A stretch of 64,000 bases of DNA from Neoconidiobolus thromboides FSU 785 (taxonomy: Eukaryota; Entomophthoromycota; Entomophthoromycetes; Entomophthorales; Neoconidiobolaceae), in NCBI GenBank assembly GCA_025603075.1, contig MU626335.1, positions 1 to 64,000 on the forward strand. Direction: 5' to 3'. How positions within the stretch are numbered: the stretch's first letter is position 1; each line of letters starts with the position of its first letter. Made by a program: the position numbers and the translations under genes. The notes beneath the pieces are model-generated. The model saw nothing but the letters and a program-made list of their open reading frames with translations. It made no database searches and was not told the origin of the DNA. This document shows positions 55,304 to 64,000 of the stretch, in pieces.

Positions 55304-55702
55304 ATGAAAACATACATTACATACATTCCTTTTTTATCAGCACTTACCCTAAGCTCACCAACAGATGAAAAAGTATCTAGTGAATTACAAGCTTCTAGTG
55401 ATACTTCTGTAGATAATAAAAGCTTCCTTTTCAACGGTAACAACGGTAACAACGGCAACAATAGAGGTAATAGAGGAAATAATTATCGTCAGCGCTGCCC
55501 TTTCTTTAATGGGTCTACTGGCTCTTCTGTAGATGGTAAAAGTTTGCTTTCGAGTGGTAAAAGCTGTCCCTTCCTTAAAAGATATAAAAGTGCTGGTCAA
55601 CAACAACCTCAACCTCAACTACAATTTGATCCCCAGCCTCAAGAACCTCAACAAATACCCAAGCGTCAACAACAGCAACACCAAAAACAACAGCAACAAT
55701 AA
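55304..55702 (+). CDS. Secreted Asn/Gly- and Gln-rich protein, C-terminus cut in a poly-Gln run
   Basis: 132 residues: signal peptide MKTYITYIPFLSALTLSSP, family motif DNKSFLFNG, a NGN(NGN) tract encoded by AACGGT repeats, then an internal duplication of CPFFNGS..SSVDGKSLL / SSGKSCPFL with four Cys residues (unusual for the array), and a Gln/Pro-rich tail. The stop TAA at 55700-55702 lies inside the CAA/CAG run. In the same frame it continues Q, a second TAA, then PGWWGFNKRKRSV, and the intact relative at 58779 ends QSGWWW. So the C-terminus seems shortened by CAA to TAA changes. The rest is open and has a good promoter, so a product is likely. Confidence 0.75.
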   Translation: MKTYITYIPFLSALTLSSPTDEKVSSELQASSDTSVDNKSFLFNGNNGNNGNNRGNRGNNYRQRCPFFNGSTGSSVDGKSLLSSGKSCPFLKRYKSAGQQQPQPQLQFDPQPQEPQQIPKRQQQQHQKQQQQ

Positions 55703-56756
55703 CAATAACCGGGTTGGTGGGGATTTAATAAACGAAAAAGATCTGTAATATTTTTTATTTCTCTCTTCATAGTTTTTATATTTGTATTTTAATTTGCTTT
55801 TAAAAATTGAGTTAATACCAATTATAAGCGTTTATAAATTGTCCTCAAATTAATGACATTTATTGAGAGGTAACAAATAATGTGACAACCTTTTTAAAAA
55901 AACTTGAAATCATAAACCCTTTTAAAGTTTATTTATTGAACAATTTTGTTGAGGATATGGTTTAACGAAAGGGTATCAAAGATTGATAAAATAACGATTT
56001 CCATATTTTAGTAATTTAAAATACTATAGCACTATACTTCGGTCAATTTTAATTTTATACACTAACTTACAATTAATAAATAATGAATACAATTTATATT
56101 GATATACTAGATCCATATCAAATACTAAAAAGGTATATTTAAGAGCTAGTAAACTGTGTACTTACTATATTTACACGGGTTTTGTTTACATTTAGTAAAT
56201 TTGAAAATTTATCTAAAGTTAATAAAAATTACTAGTTTGACTTGATCTAAATTCCCAAAATTTATAAGTGTATGTTTTCTTAATTTATTCTTTTGTTCAC
56301 TTTTTATATAATATAAAACCTAAAAATAGCTTATGAATGAATACTAAAATAAAAAACATTACCATGTTCTTATTTTAGAACTAAAGAAAAAACACTATTT
56401 TCATAGTATTCTGCTTGAATTCTAATTTTGAGCTGAGTTTTACTCACATTATTTAGACAGCTAAAAATCAACTCAAGTTAAATACAAAACTGAAAGCCCA
56501 TCTTAACATCAAAGCAAAGGGATCGCTAAAGAATAGCAATAGTATAATCTGATATGTTAGTATTTTATCACTACAAGGAAACAATGGCAGTAATCTTTCA
56601 CTTCAATTCGAAATTGAACTGCTCTGGTAAACAAACAGCAACCTTAATTGATTAATCGCATAGATTCAATAATGATATAGCCAGTCTATAGTTACTTATC
56701 AAGAGATATATAAAGTCCTAACTTAATCTTCAAAAAATCAACAAAACAAAAAAATA
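55703..56756. other. Intergenic; promoter remnant of the 56757 pseudogene
   Basis: No gene and no MITE seen. The right part contains the AAGCCCAT / CTTTCACTTCAAT / TATATAAA module. Confidence 0.5.
56494..56714 (+). promoter_or_regulatory. Promoter module in front of the 56757 pseudogene
   Basis: AAGCCCAT at 56494-56501 (263 bp before the lost start), ATCTTTCACTTCAAT at 56593-56607 and TATATAAA at 56707-56714 (50 bp). The module survived while the gene decayed. Confidence 0.5.
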
Positions 56757-57171
56757 ATAAAAGTATTTCTTGTCTATACTTCCTTGTTATTGGCTTTATT
56801 TTTAGTGTCTCAATTGATGAAAATATCTTTAATGACCTACAATTAAGTGCATGCACCTATATAACTAGTAAAAGTTTTCATTCCAAGGATAAAAAAGACT
56901 GTGATTGCAATGAAATGTACCCAGTAGTGGTTATAAAATTGGAAATTATAAACAGAGCGATCACTCCACATAGAGCCATGGAAGTGTTAATCAGCTTTAC
57001 CCTCAGCAACCTATGCAGCCTGAAAAGCCCAAAAAACCTCATCAAACTCATCCACTTCAAAGGCCTCACCAAATTCAACAGCGATAACGACACTTATAAG
57101 GTGGTGGATAGCAGCAAAAGCAATCGGATGGTGGCGACAATGGTAGAGATGTCCTTTCAGGGATTTTTTAA
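56757..57171 (+). pseudogene. Broken secreted Gln/Pro-rich gene of the array, start lost
   Basis: The expected ATG is ATA at 56757-56759 (or the next ATA), followed by KVFLVYTSLLLAL, a normal array signal peptide. A shift then brings SIDENIFNDLQLSA and SKSFHSKDKKD (family GKSF motif). After further shifts the third frame reads YKIGNYKQSDHST, a TAG, SHGSVNQLYPQQP, PEKPKKPHQTHPLQRPHQIQ, two TAAs and a TAG within a Gln context (QQKQSDGGDNGRDVLSGIF) and ends at 57171. The gene has a lost start, at least two frameshifts and four stops at probable Gln codons. The open frame at 56915-57175 in another frame is not the original coding frame. Confidence 0.72.
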
Positions 57172-58778
57172 TTAATGTTAATTTACTTCATTTTTTATTA
57201 TTCGGATTTTGCTTCGATATGTCTCCAAATAAAAACTAACTTTAAGCTAGAGTTATTTTATAATATTTGTAAACTATTTTTTGATAATCCAAAGTTTTAT
57301 CAAGGGGTAATTATAGATACAGTTAATTTTATATTTATCAAAGGTGTAAAACTATTGTGTGTTTATTTATTTAGCATATTTAAGGGATGGTTTAATGAAG
57401 GAATAATAAAGGTTTAAAAAAATGAATCTTGATAGATCAATGATAATAGAATTATCTGTTAGTTTCATTTAACTCTATTTTATATATTATCTTACACTTA
57501 ATAAAAAAAGAAACACAACAAACGTTTTATCATTGTATTTAGTATTGCTATTTTTTAGCATTTACTCGACTCATTACTATTAGAGATGATTAAAAGCCAA
57601 TATAATATACATTAATAAAAGAAATCTATGTTAAATATCAAAAATATTTTACCCAAAGTCTAACAGTCTAAGCATATACCATTATACCATTACTCTATTG
57701 CTTAATTATCTATTACTTAATTATCTATTGGTTAATTATCTATGGCATGTTTAAAAAATGATTTAATTAAAATTTCAATCAAAATCAAAATCAAAATCAA
57801 AATTGAAAAAATTAGTGAGCTTCATTGTTTATTAATTATCCATTCTTATGCAGCATTAAATTTTAGAAAAATCATTGCAAAAAAACATTTCCAAATAATT
57901 TTAAAGTTAATGTTGACTTCTCCATACTATTCAGTTTATTCTTTATTTTTTATAAGAGATCATCCGGAAAATAATTGTACCTTGGGTCAAAATTTATCCA
58001 CATATTGTTACAATTTAGACCATCTTTGAACTTTTTAATGCTTAAAGTATAGCTATTGCAGCTTTTTTACAAACTATTTAGCATGAATTTTTAGAATTAA
58101 CTAATTTTTATAAAAGAGTTTTTGATGCACAATTCTTATATTTTGGAGAACTTTAGTAGTAACTTTATTCTTAAATAAACTGAAAAATAGTTGAAAATAG
58201 TTTTAACAGAGGTAATTAGCTTTCAAAACTAGGTTAATTTTTGACTATCTTTCACTATACAGTTATTTCATCTCTCTTTTAGATAGCTAATAATTCATTT
58301 AAGAGTAAATATTTATCTAAAAGTAGTTGTATATATGAATGAGATTTTAAAAATTAGTTATAAAAATTGATAAAAATTAATATTAAACTTCGCAAAAAAG
58401 ATGAAACGTAAAAGTCGAATTTATTTTTTATTCATGCAAAATGAAAAGAATAAAAATCAACCTAAATTTAAAGTAATAAAGCTGAAAGCGCATTTTAGCA
58501 TTTGAAGGAAAAAAATCAACATAAAGAAGTGCTAACGATTTAGCTCAATATTTTATAGCTTTATACTTGCACAATAATAGATTATTCAAGGCTTTCTATT
58601 TCAATTCAAAGTTGAAGTGTCCTAGTAAAAAACAACGTTCATTAACTATGCGCAATTCATTCAATATTATAATTATTAAGTTGTAACTACTTGTTAAAAA
58701 GATATATAAAGACACTAGCTTTTAATCATTCAAGAAATATTAAGATAACATCCTTGAAATTAAAGGAACGATTAAGCA
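57172..58778. other. Intergenic; short tandem repeats
   Basis: TAATTATCTATT units repeat near 57700-57745, and an ATCAAA tandem lies near 57775-57800. Open frames at 57175-57417 and 57742-58029 overlap these low-complexity tracts and are not accepted as genes. The promoter module of the 58779 gene fills the right end. Confidence 0.5.
58486..58710 (+). promoter_or_regulatory. Promoter module of the 58779 gene
   Basis: AAGCGCAT (variant) at 58486-58493, 293 bp before the ATG; GGCTTTCTATTTCAAT at 58590-58605, 189 bp; TATATAAA at 58703-58710, 76 bp. Confidence 0.55.
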
Positions 58779-59117
58779 ATGAAAGCATCTCTTATTTATA
58801 CTTTGGCTTTATTAGGATATACCTTAGGTGCTCCAACTAGTGAAAATAGTTCTTCAAGTATACATAATTCTACTAATACTTCTATAAATGGTAAAGGTTT
58901 CCATTATGATGGTGGCTATGATGGTGAAAAAGATGGTCGATTTAGCCCTGGAAATTATGAAGGTACTTATAAGCCTCAAATACAAGCTAGACGATTCATA
59001 CAGCAGCAGCAGGAACAGCAACAACAGTTATGGGGCGGTGGGCAACAACAACAGCAACAGCAGTCAGGTGACGGACAACAACAACAACAGCAACAACAAT
59101 CAGGCTGGTGGTGGTAA
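58779..59117 (+). CDS. Secreted Gln-rich protein ending in GWWW
   Basis: 112 residues: signal peptide MKASLIYTLALLGYTLGAP, a Ser/Asn segment, the family motif NGKGFHYDGG, a short Gly/Asp stretch, then a Gln tail of mixed CAA/CAG codons broken by LWGGG and SGDG, ending QSGWWW and TAA TAG. The N-terminal 20 residues are almost the same as those encoded at 52124 and 62677, so signal peptides are the best-conserved part of the family. Poly-Gln and aromatic end suggest an aggregation-prone extracellular polymer; function unknown. Confidence 0.82.
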   Translation: MKASLIYTLALLGYTLGAPTSENSSSSIHNSTNTSINGKGFHYDGGYDGEKDGRFSPGNYEGTYKPQIQARRFIQQQQEQQQQLWGGGQQQQQQQSGDGQQQQQQQQSGWWW

Positions 59118-59725
59118 TAGATGACCATAAAATGTTAGGCCGAAGTAGTGATAGACTTTTAGGATTATTTAAATAGGATATCTTTTATATTTATGCCTCT
59201 CCCTACCTGCCAACACTTTTTATATTTATATTCATCAAAATAAAAAACAAATTGTTTTTAGGTTATATCCGTTTATATGTTTTTTTTTTGAAATTGGGTT
59301 TTTTTACTAAGGAATATGAGTTTTTTTATACATTTGTTGGAGTTTCAGGCTTTCGAATGTCTTTTTACTATATTTAAAGTATACTCTATTAAGAAGTAAA
59401 AATATATAACTGTAAGAAAGTTTTTAGAATTCATGTTATAAAATAATTTAGATTTAGTCTGAATAAATGATAGTTACATGCTATTTTACACTTAAAAGAC
59501 AAATATGCTCAATTTTTATTATTTCTGCCACTACTAAAATAAAAAAGTCAACACACATTACAAAATTAAACCCATACAAAATGTCAAATGCCTTTCATTT
59601 AAAACTTAGCAACATAAATGAATGTATTGAGAACACCAATTGAATATATCGGATATTTTTTCTAATTTTTTGTCCATTTTCTGGCACATAAAATTTAAAA
59701 AATATTACTAGCGGAATAATAATAC

Positions 59726-59828
59726 ATATGGAGGTGTTTTTTTAGTTACATTACTTTTTCTACTTTTCGAGTGCTGTTCGAGTGGAAGATTACTGGTAGG
59801 GTTCTTAAGCAAAAAAACACATCTCTAT
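59726..59828 (+). mobile_element. MITE, TGGGGATG family
   Basis: Left ATATGGAGGTG, right ACATCTCTATA; core CTTTTCGAGTGCTGTTCGAGTGG. Confidence 0.82.
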
Positions 59829-60472
59829 AAAAACACTTTATACTGTTATCTTAAAAGTAAACAAAAAAATGTCTCATAGTAGTCACTCTTATTTATAATA
59901 TTCGTAATAAATCAAACTTGAAAAACAATTGAATTTTAAATTTGAATTTACTTAGATTATTTTACATAACCTTGGGATTAAGGTTTACAGCTGTTGCAGC
60001 TCTTCTACAATTATTTAGTGATGATTTTTATGGTCAAACTATTTGTATAATCGATTTTTTAAAGTCTTTTCCTTATGTTTTTGCCTAATTTCAACATGAA
60101 TTTTTTTAAAATGAGCAGACAACTAGGTCATAAAAGGATTGGAATAATAACATGTGTTATTCAAAATGATTAGTTTTATAAATTTTTTAGTTGGCATTTA
60201 GGACGAATGTAGCTTTTGCAGATTTAATACTACCCTAATTGATTGTTTAAAAGCAAATTTTAGTTAAAGATAGTTTAAAAGTAATAATTTGGCTCTAAAA
60301 AAAATCAACCAGGCAAATAGCAAACTCTAAAATTTATCACCAATTTGTTGTGATAGGTTCTAGGAAGATAAATATATATAGTAATATTTTTTTACCAATC
60401 GTCCTTTTTTACTATTTTAAAGTTTAAAAATTAATTAACCAGTATCTTTTGAGCTTGGATCTGTGCTGGCGA

Positions 60473-60676
60473 ATGATGAATTTTATAACCAGCTATTTGT
60501 TCTTCATACTGGTTTGAGGCTTACTAACTTAACTTTTACTTTAGTTAGCAATTAGCTAGTAGCTAATGCACCTCTAAGTTTAGATAGCATACTGGTTAAT
60601 TAATTTTTAAATTTAGAATAGCAAAAAAGGACAATTAATAGAAAATATGCTTGATATTAAACTACTAAAAAAATAT
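60473..60676 (+). repeat. Dispersed repeat, copy 2 (related to 32221-32426)
   Basis: Aligns by eye with 32221-32426 (AATTTTATAACCAGCTATTT, AATTAGCTAGTAGCTA, TACTGGTTAATTAATTTnTAAATTTAG). No coding content. Confidence 0.5.
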
Positions 60677-60902
60677 CTCAACATATTTTTAAAAAAATCT
60701 TTAAATTAAAACGCTAAATCTAAAATACAATTCGATATTTGAAGCAAGACAAATCAATAAAAAGAATAACAACTTTACTCAAATACCTTGTTATTTTATA
60801 CGTACAAACAATAGTTTAAATTATTTATCGGATTAGTTAAATAATCTCACTATCAATTTGTAATTGTTTATTAAAAAGATATAAAAATACGATAAATAAA
60901 TA

Positions 60903-61592
60903 ATAAAATCATCCCTTGTCAGTATTTCCTTATTTGCTTTAAGTTCAGGTGCCTCAACTGATGAACAAGCTTATATTGACACTCAAGAAAATACCAATAC
61001 CTCGGAAAAAGTAAAATTTTTCTTTACAGAGGTTCCAATGGTAGTAGCAGGGGTTTTAATGGAGGCGCTAGCGCAGGTATTCATGTAAGTATCAATATAA
61101 GGTATTCATGTAGGCTTCAATCGAGGCAATGTTGGGGGTATCAATGGAGGAATCAACATAGGCTTTGATTTAGGTATTAATAGAAGCTTTGATTAAGGTA
61201 TTGGTATAGGTTTTGATGGAGATAATAACCCAAGTTTCAATAGCGATACGAATAGGAGCTTTAATGTAAGTGACCGCAATCAATATTCAAGTGACTCTAA
61301 CAGTCTTAGAGGCGGTGGCCAATCTCAAACTCACAGATGCAAACCTCATGGACTTAAACTTCAAAAACCCAGTAGAGCGCATAATGTAGGGAACCATGGT
61401 CAAATTTTCTCTAGTCCAAATAGTTATGAAGATAATGATCAACCTGAAGAACCTTATCCCCAACAATCTCATACTAAACCCCTGCACCAACCAAGTTGAC
61501 AGAAATAGCAGTAATAGTCAAGTGACGGACAACAGTACAACAGTAATCGGGCTACTGGTGGTAATAAAGGTGGTCTTTTGGAGATCTTGTAA
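60903..61592 (+). pseudogene. Broken secreted Gly/Ile/Phe-repeat gene of the array
   Basis: The start is ATA at 60903-60905 where ATG is expected, followed by KSSLVSISLFALSSGAST (array signal peptide) and DEQAYIDTQENTNTSEK. A shift leads to RGSNGSSRGFNGGASAGI, another to repeated GI/GF units (GGINGGINIGFDLGI, GIGIGFDGD). Then come a His/Pro/Gln-rich segment and a Gln run holding TGA, TAG, TAA and TAG codons, and finally SSDGQQ and GGNKGGLLEIL, matching the family's GLLG end, to TAA at 61592. At about 230 codons it was one of the longer members. It has a lost start, at least two frameshifts and five stops. Confidence 0.72.
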
Positions 61593-62676
61593 ATGATAAA
61601 ATACAAGTTGTTTTTTACTTTTTTGGTTACGCGTGTTTTATATTATATTTATTCTAGAATAAAAAATAAGTCGGGATTAGCTGCAAGCATTTACTTTTCT
61701 TTTAAAATTGTAGATTCATTAACGGATAAGGAGTATTGCTTTTTTTCTTTGAAAATAAATGCTTAAGACAATATTTATATCAAATTAATGCTTATTAAGA
61801 AAGGCTTTGATTAAGAGTTGGACGTAAACTGGCAGGCTATAGGGAGTAGCTAGAGTAGATAAGCCAACGTACTCTTCAGTCAAAACTTATTTTAAATAGC
61901 TAAGCCAATTTAATTTAAAACTAAGAAAAAAGTTCATTCAAGGAGATCTGATTGAAAAATACATACATATAAGGATGAATCATCACATCGAAAGCCAGCC
62001 ACTAGCTTATAGAGTTATTTATAAATAAGTCAGATAACTGAGACATCAATTGATGATAGTAAAAATTTGAAAAAAAGGGAAGAGGTCATACATAAAAAGG
62101 AAGAATCAAATTCAATGTCTTGAGCATAACTTAAGATGGCAAGAGAAGCAGAGCACAGAGTTTAGTTAGATCCGAAATCCCAACCAGATAAAAATAATTT
62201 TAGACTCTAACTAGATTTTATTCTACACTTCTAATTTTCATTTGAATTTGCTATTTCACTTCATTTAGACTCATCCTGATTTTTAGTAAATTTTAATAGC
62301 TAAGTTAATTACTGTTTGGTTTTCCAATCATAAAATTGTTAAAGAAATGATATCAAAAGAGTGTAACGTCAGAAATGCGCTAAAATTAATTTTAATTATA
62401 CACTTCTAAAACAATTTCCTTTTTTATAGTTGCGCTAACTGCCCAGATAAAACATTCAATTATTTTTCTTGATTAGTTTTAATTTGGTGTATACCAATTT
62501 ATAACTAGATATTAAAATAAAATAAAAAATACCGATCATTTGAGTATAGTGTTAGATTGCGTTTACTGCTCATCTTTTAAATTGGTATGCAATTAACAAT
62601 AGCCATCCATTAAAGGAATATAAAAGAGCACCAATTGTTATCTATAATAAATAAATTCAATATTAAAAAACGTAAA
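61593..62676. other. Intergenic; promoter of the 62677 gene
   Basis: No gene recognised. TATAAAAG at 62619-62626 lies 58 bp before the ATG. I found no AAGCCCAT box here. Confidence 0.5.
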
Positions 62677-62985
62677 ATGAAAGCATCTCTTGTCTATATA
62701 CCCTTTTTATTAGCTCTTAATTTAAGTATACCAATTGATGATAAGGGCTCTACAGATGGCCAATCGATTGAAAAAGTTAAAGGTGCTGTTTCGCCTCAAC
62801 TACAATCAATGAGTGGTTCTGGGAATCAAGTAGAACATAATGAGCAACGAAACCCTAGAGGTAGAAATTTATTTAGGCAGGCAAAAGCAATTCATGACTT
62901 TGGAAGTCTATCAAATCAAGACACGCAAAGCAATTTGAATGAAAGGAATGTAAATAATCTAAACCAAGAGGTAAGCCGATCCTGA
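62677..62985 (+). CDS. Small secreted protein of the array, probably shortened
   Basis: 102 residues from the ATG at 62677; an in-frame upstream TTG at 62635 is not used as a start because the array signal peptide begins at MKASLVYIPFLLALNLSIP and a TATAAAAG box is 58 bp upstream. The mature part is polar with Gln, Asn and Arg (VSPQLQSMSGSGNQ, NPRGRNLFRQAKAI) and lacks the Gly-rich blocks. After the TGA at 62985 the same frame reads KSSGGK, TAG, AQIIKW, which recalls the SGG/Gln ends of relatives, so the stop may be a late truncation. Expressed small secreted protein or early pseudogene; I favour the former weakly. Confidence 0.6.
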   Translation: MKASLVYIPFLLALNLSIPIDDKGSTDGQSIEKVKGAVSPQLQSMSGSGNQVEHNEQRNPRGRNLFRQAKAIHDFGSLSNQDTQSNLNERNVNNLNQEVSRS

Positions 62986-64000
62986 AAGTCAAGTGGGGGG
63001 AAATAGGCACAAATAATCAAGTGGTGATATGAAAATAAATTACTAGATTAATATTAGTAGTGGCAAGTTTTAAGAGCTTGATTTTGAAGATACAGCTTAT
63101 TTTTTGTTCTCCTTTTCCATCATCGCATTATATAATTATACGTTTAAATAAAAAATAGATTAAATTAAATTTTGATTTTATAAGGTTTATAAATTGCCCT
63201 TTTGCTAACTATTAGTTTTTATTGAGAGATAGGGAATAATACGATTATTTTACATCTTTCCTCATAAATCTTTAAGCATTTTAGAATACTAATGAGTCAA
63301 GGTAGTAAACAACTGCGTTACGAATTTGGCAAAATGTAAAAGAGTATGATTAAAAAGCATTAGTAGCTTTTTCAAAGGTAGCATGGAAATATCATATACT
63401 ATATATTTAAATGCCTATTTTTGTTTTGTTAGAAAAGTATTTTAATTTCATTTATCTATTATTTAGCTTTATTTCTATTTCCAAAAATTATTGATGCTTT
63501 TTAGTGTTACTATTTTATACCAACTATAATTTTTTGGTATTATTAGAATACAATTAAAGGCATATTATCATTTATTAATACCTTGATTTTTAACGAAAGT
63601 ATGTAAAAAAGGCACCTATATTATTACGTAGTTTTATTGTTGTATCAAAGTATTATAAAAACATGGGGTATTTTTTTCGTTTCATCAATCTTTCCATTTT
63701 TTACTCTCTACTTCATATCACTCTAGATTTATATCTATATTTATAGCAAATTAAAAAAATAAATTATAATTAATTTAGATATAAATAATTTATAAGCTAG
63801 TCTAGTTAAAACTAAAGGCTTTTGTAAAGGCAAAAAGACAAAAAACAAATATGACCTCACTTTTTACTCACATCTTGGTTTTATTGGGTTTTTTATACCT
63901 TCCCTTTTTTATACCCTCACTTTTTGATAACGTCCCAACTAAACTCCGACCTAGCTTATTTCTATACTTTTACAATATTATCAAGATACTTTTTACGAAA
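62986..64000. other. Right end of window; no gene seen
   Basis: AT-rich with no recognised gene. A truncated MITE lies at 63661-63706. Confidence 0.5.
63661..63706 (+). mobile_element. MITE fragment, left part
   Basis: ACATGGGGTATTTTTTTCG and TTTCATCAATCTTTCCATTT match the left third of the 105 bp family. The right part is missing. Confidence 0.55.

Larger units (their letters stand above)
59118..60902. other. Intergenic; MITE and dispersed repeat
   Basis: No gene. MITE at 59726-59828 and the second copy of a dispersed repeat at 60473-60676. A TATAAAAA at 60880 lies unusually close (23 bp) to the lost start of the next pseudogene. Confidence 0.5.

Noticed and set aside
56915-57175. 86-codon open frame over the 56757 pseudogene
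   Set aside because: Another frame holds the family-like Gln/Pro text and the correct ending, so this frame is a by-product of shifts.
57742-58029. 95-codon open frame
   Set aside because: It starts in tandem ATCAAA and TAATTATCTATT repeats, has no promoter module or recognisable motif, and its residue make-up is that of random AT-rich sequence.
53376-61592. In-frame TAA/TAG in Gln runs could mean that TAA/TAG are read as Gln
   Set aside because: Intact genes in the same window end cleanly at TAA, TAG or TGA with no conserved sequence beyond, and the affected copies also have lost starts and frameshifts. Pseudogene decay explains all of it.

Overview
The window looks like nuclear DNA of a very AT-rich, early-diverging fungus. 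The evidence is eukaryotic tRNA genes, TATATAAA boxes 40-115 bp upstream of start codons, short 39-73 bp introns (GTAAGT...TACTAAT...TAG type), and families such as fungal tyrosinase, a secreted S41-like peptidase, a full ABCB transporter, a fungal transcription-factor domain and F-box/LRR proteins. Base composition, intron size and this gene mix resemble Conidiobolus and relatives (Entomophthoromycotina). That placement is inference, not proof. TAA, TAG and TGA all end intact genes, so the standard code applies.

Layout: 0-5 kb holds the 3' part of a tyrosinase gene and two tandem secreted Gly/Ser/Asn-rich proteins. 5-12 kb holds MITEs, a secreted S41-like peptidase and a small helical protein. 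12-19.8 kb holds a foldback element, a six-exon transcription-factor-like gene without a zinc cluster, and a dense MITE cluster. 19.8-23.6 kb is an MDR-type ABC transporter. 28-31.4 kb holds a four-exon GST-like gene, a secreted Ser/Asn-rich protein and a second small helical protein. 31.7-38.8 kb holds initiator tRNA-Met, decayed F-box/LRR genes, two divergently oriented small homeodomain genes and tRNA-Asp between them. 40.8-43.4 kb holds a complete eight-exon WRAP53/TCAB1 homologue and a REEP/Yop1-type membrane-shaping protein. 44.9-46 kb is another decayed F-box/LRR gene. 47.6-63 kb holds a third small helical protein, then an array of at least eight small secreted low-complexity proteins (Gly/Tyr-, Gln- and FQFG-rich), three of them clearly pseudogenes.

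Themes: (1) At least 26 copies of one ~105 bp MITE with TGGGGATG termini at TA sites lie between genes and never inside a recognised one. (2) Secreted Gly/Ser/Tyr/Gln-rich proteins are expanded at both ends; one group sits beside a tyrosinase that could in principle cross-link tyrosines. (3) The broken copies carry CAA/CAG to TAA/TAG and ATG to ATA changes, all CpA to TpA transitions on one strand, so the decay pattern is RIP-like. (4) Three dispersed small proteins share a helical core not seen in named families. Exon joins were worked out by eye from reading phase, splice signals and family resemblance.
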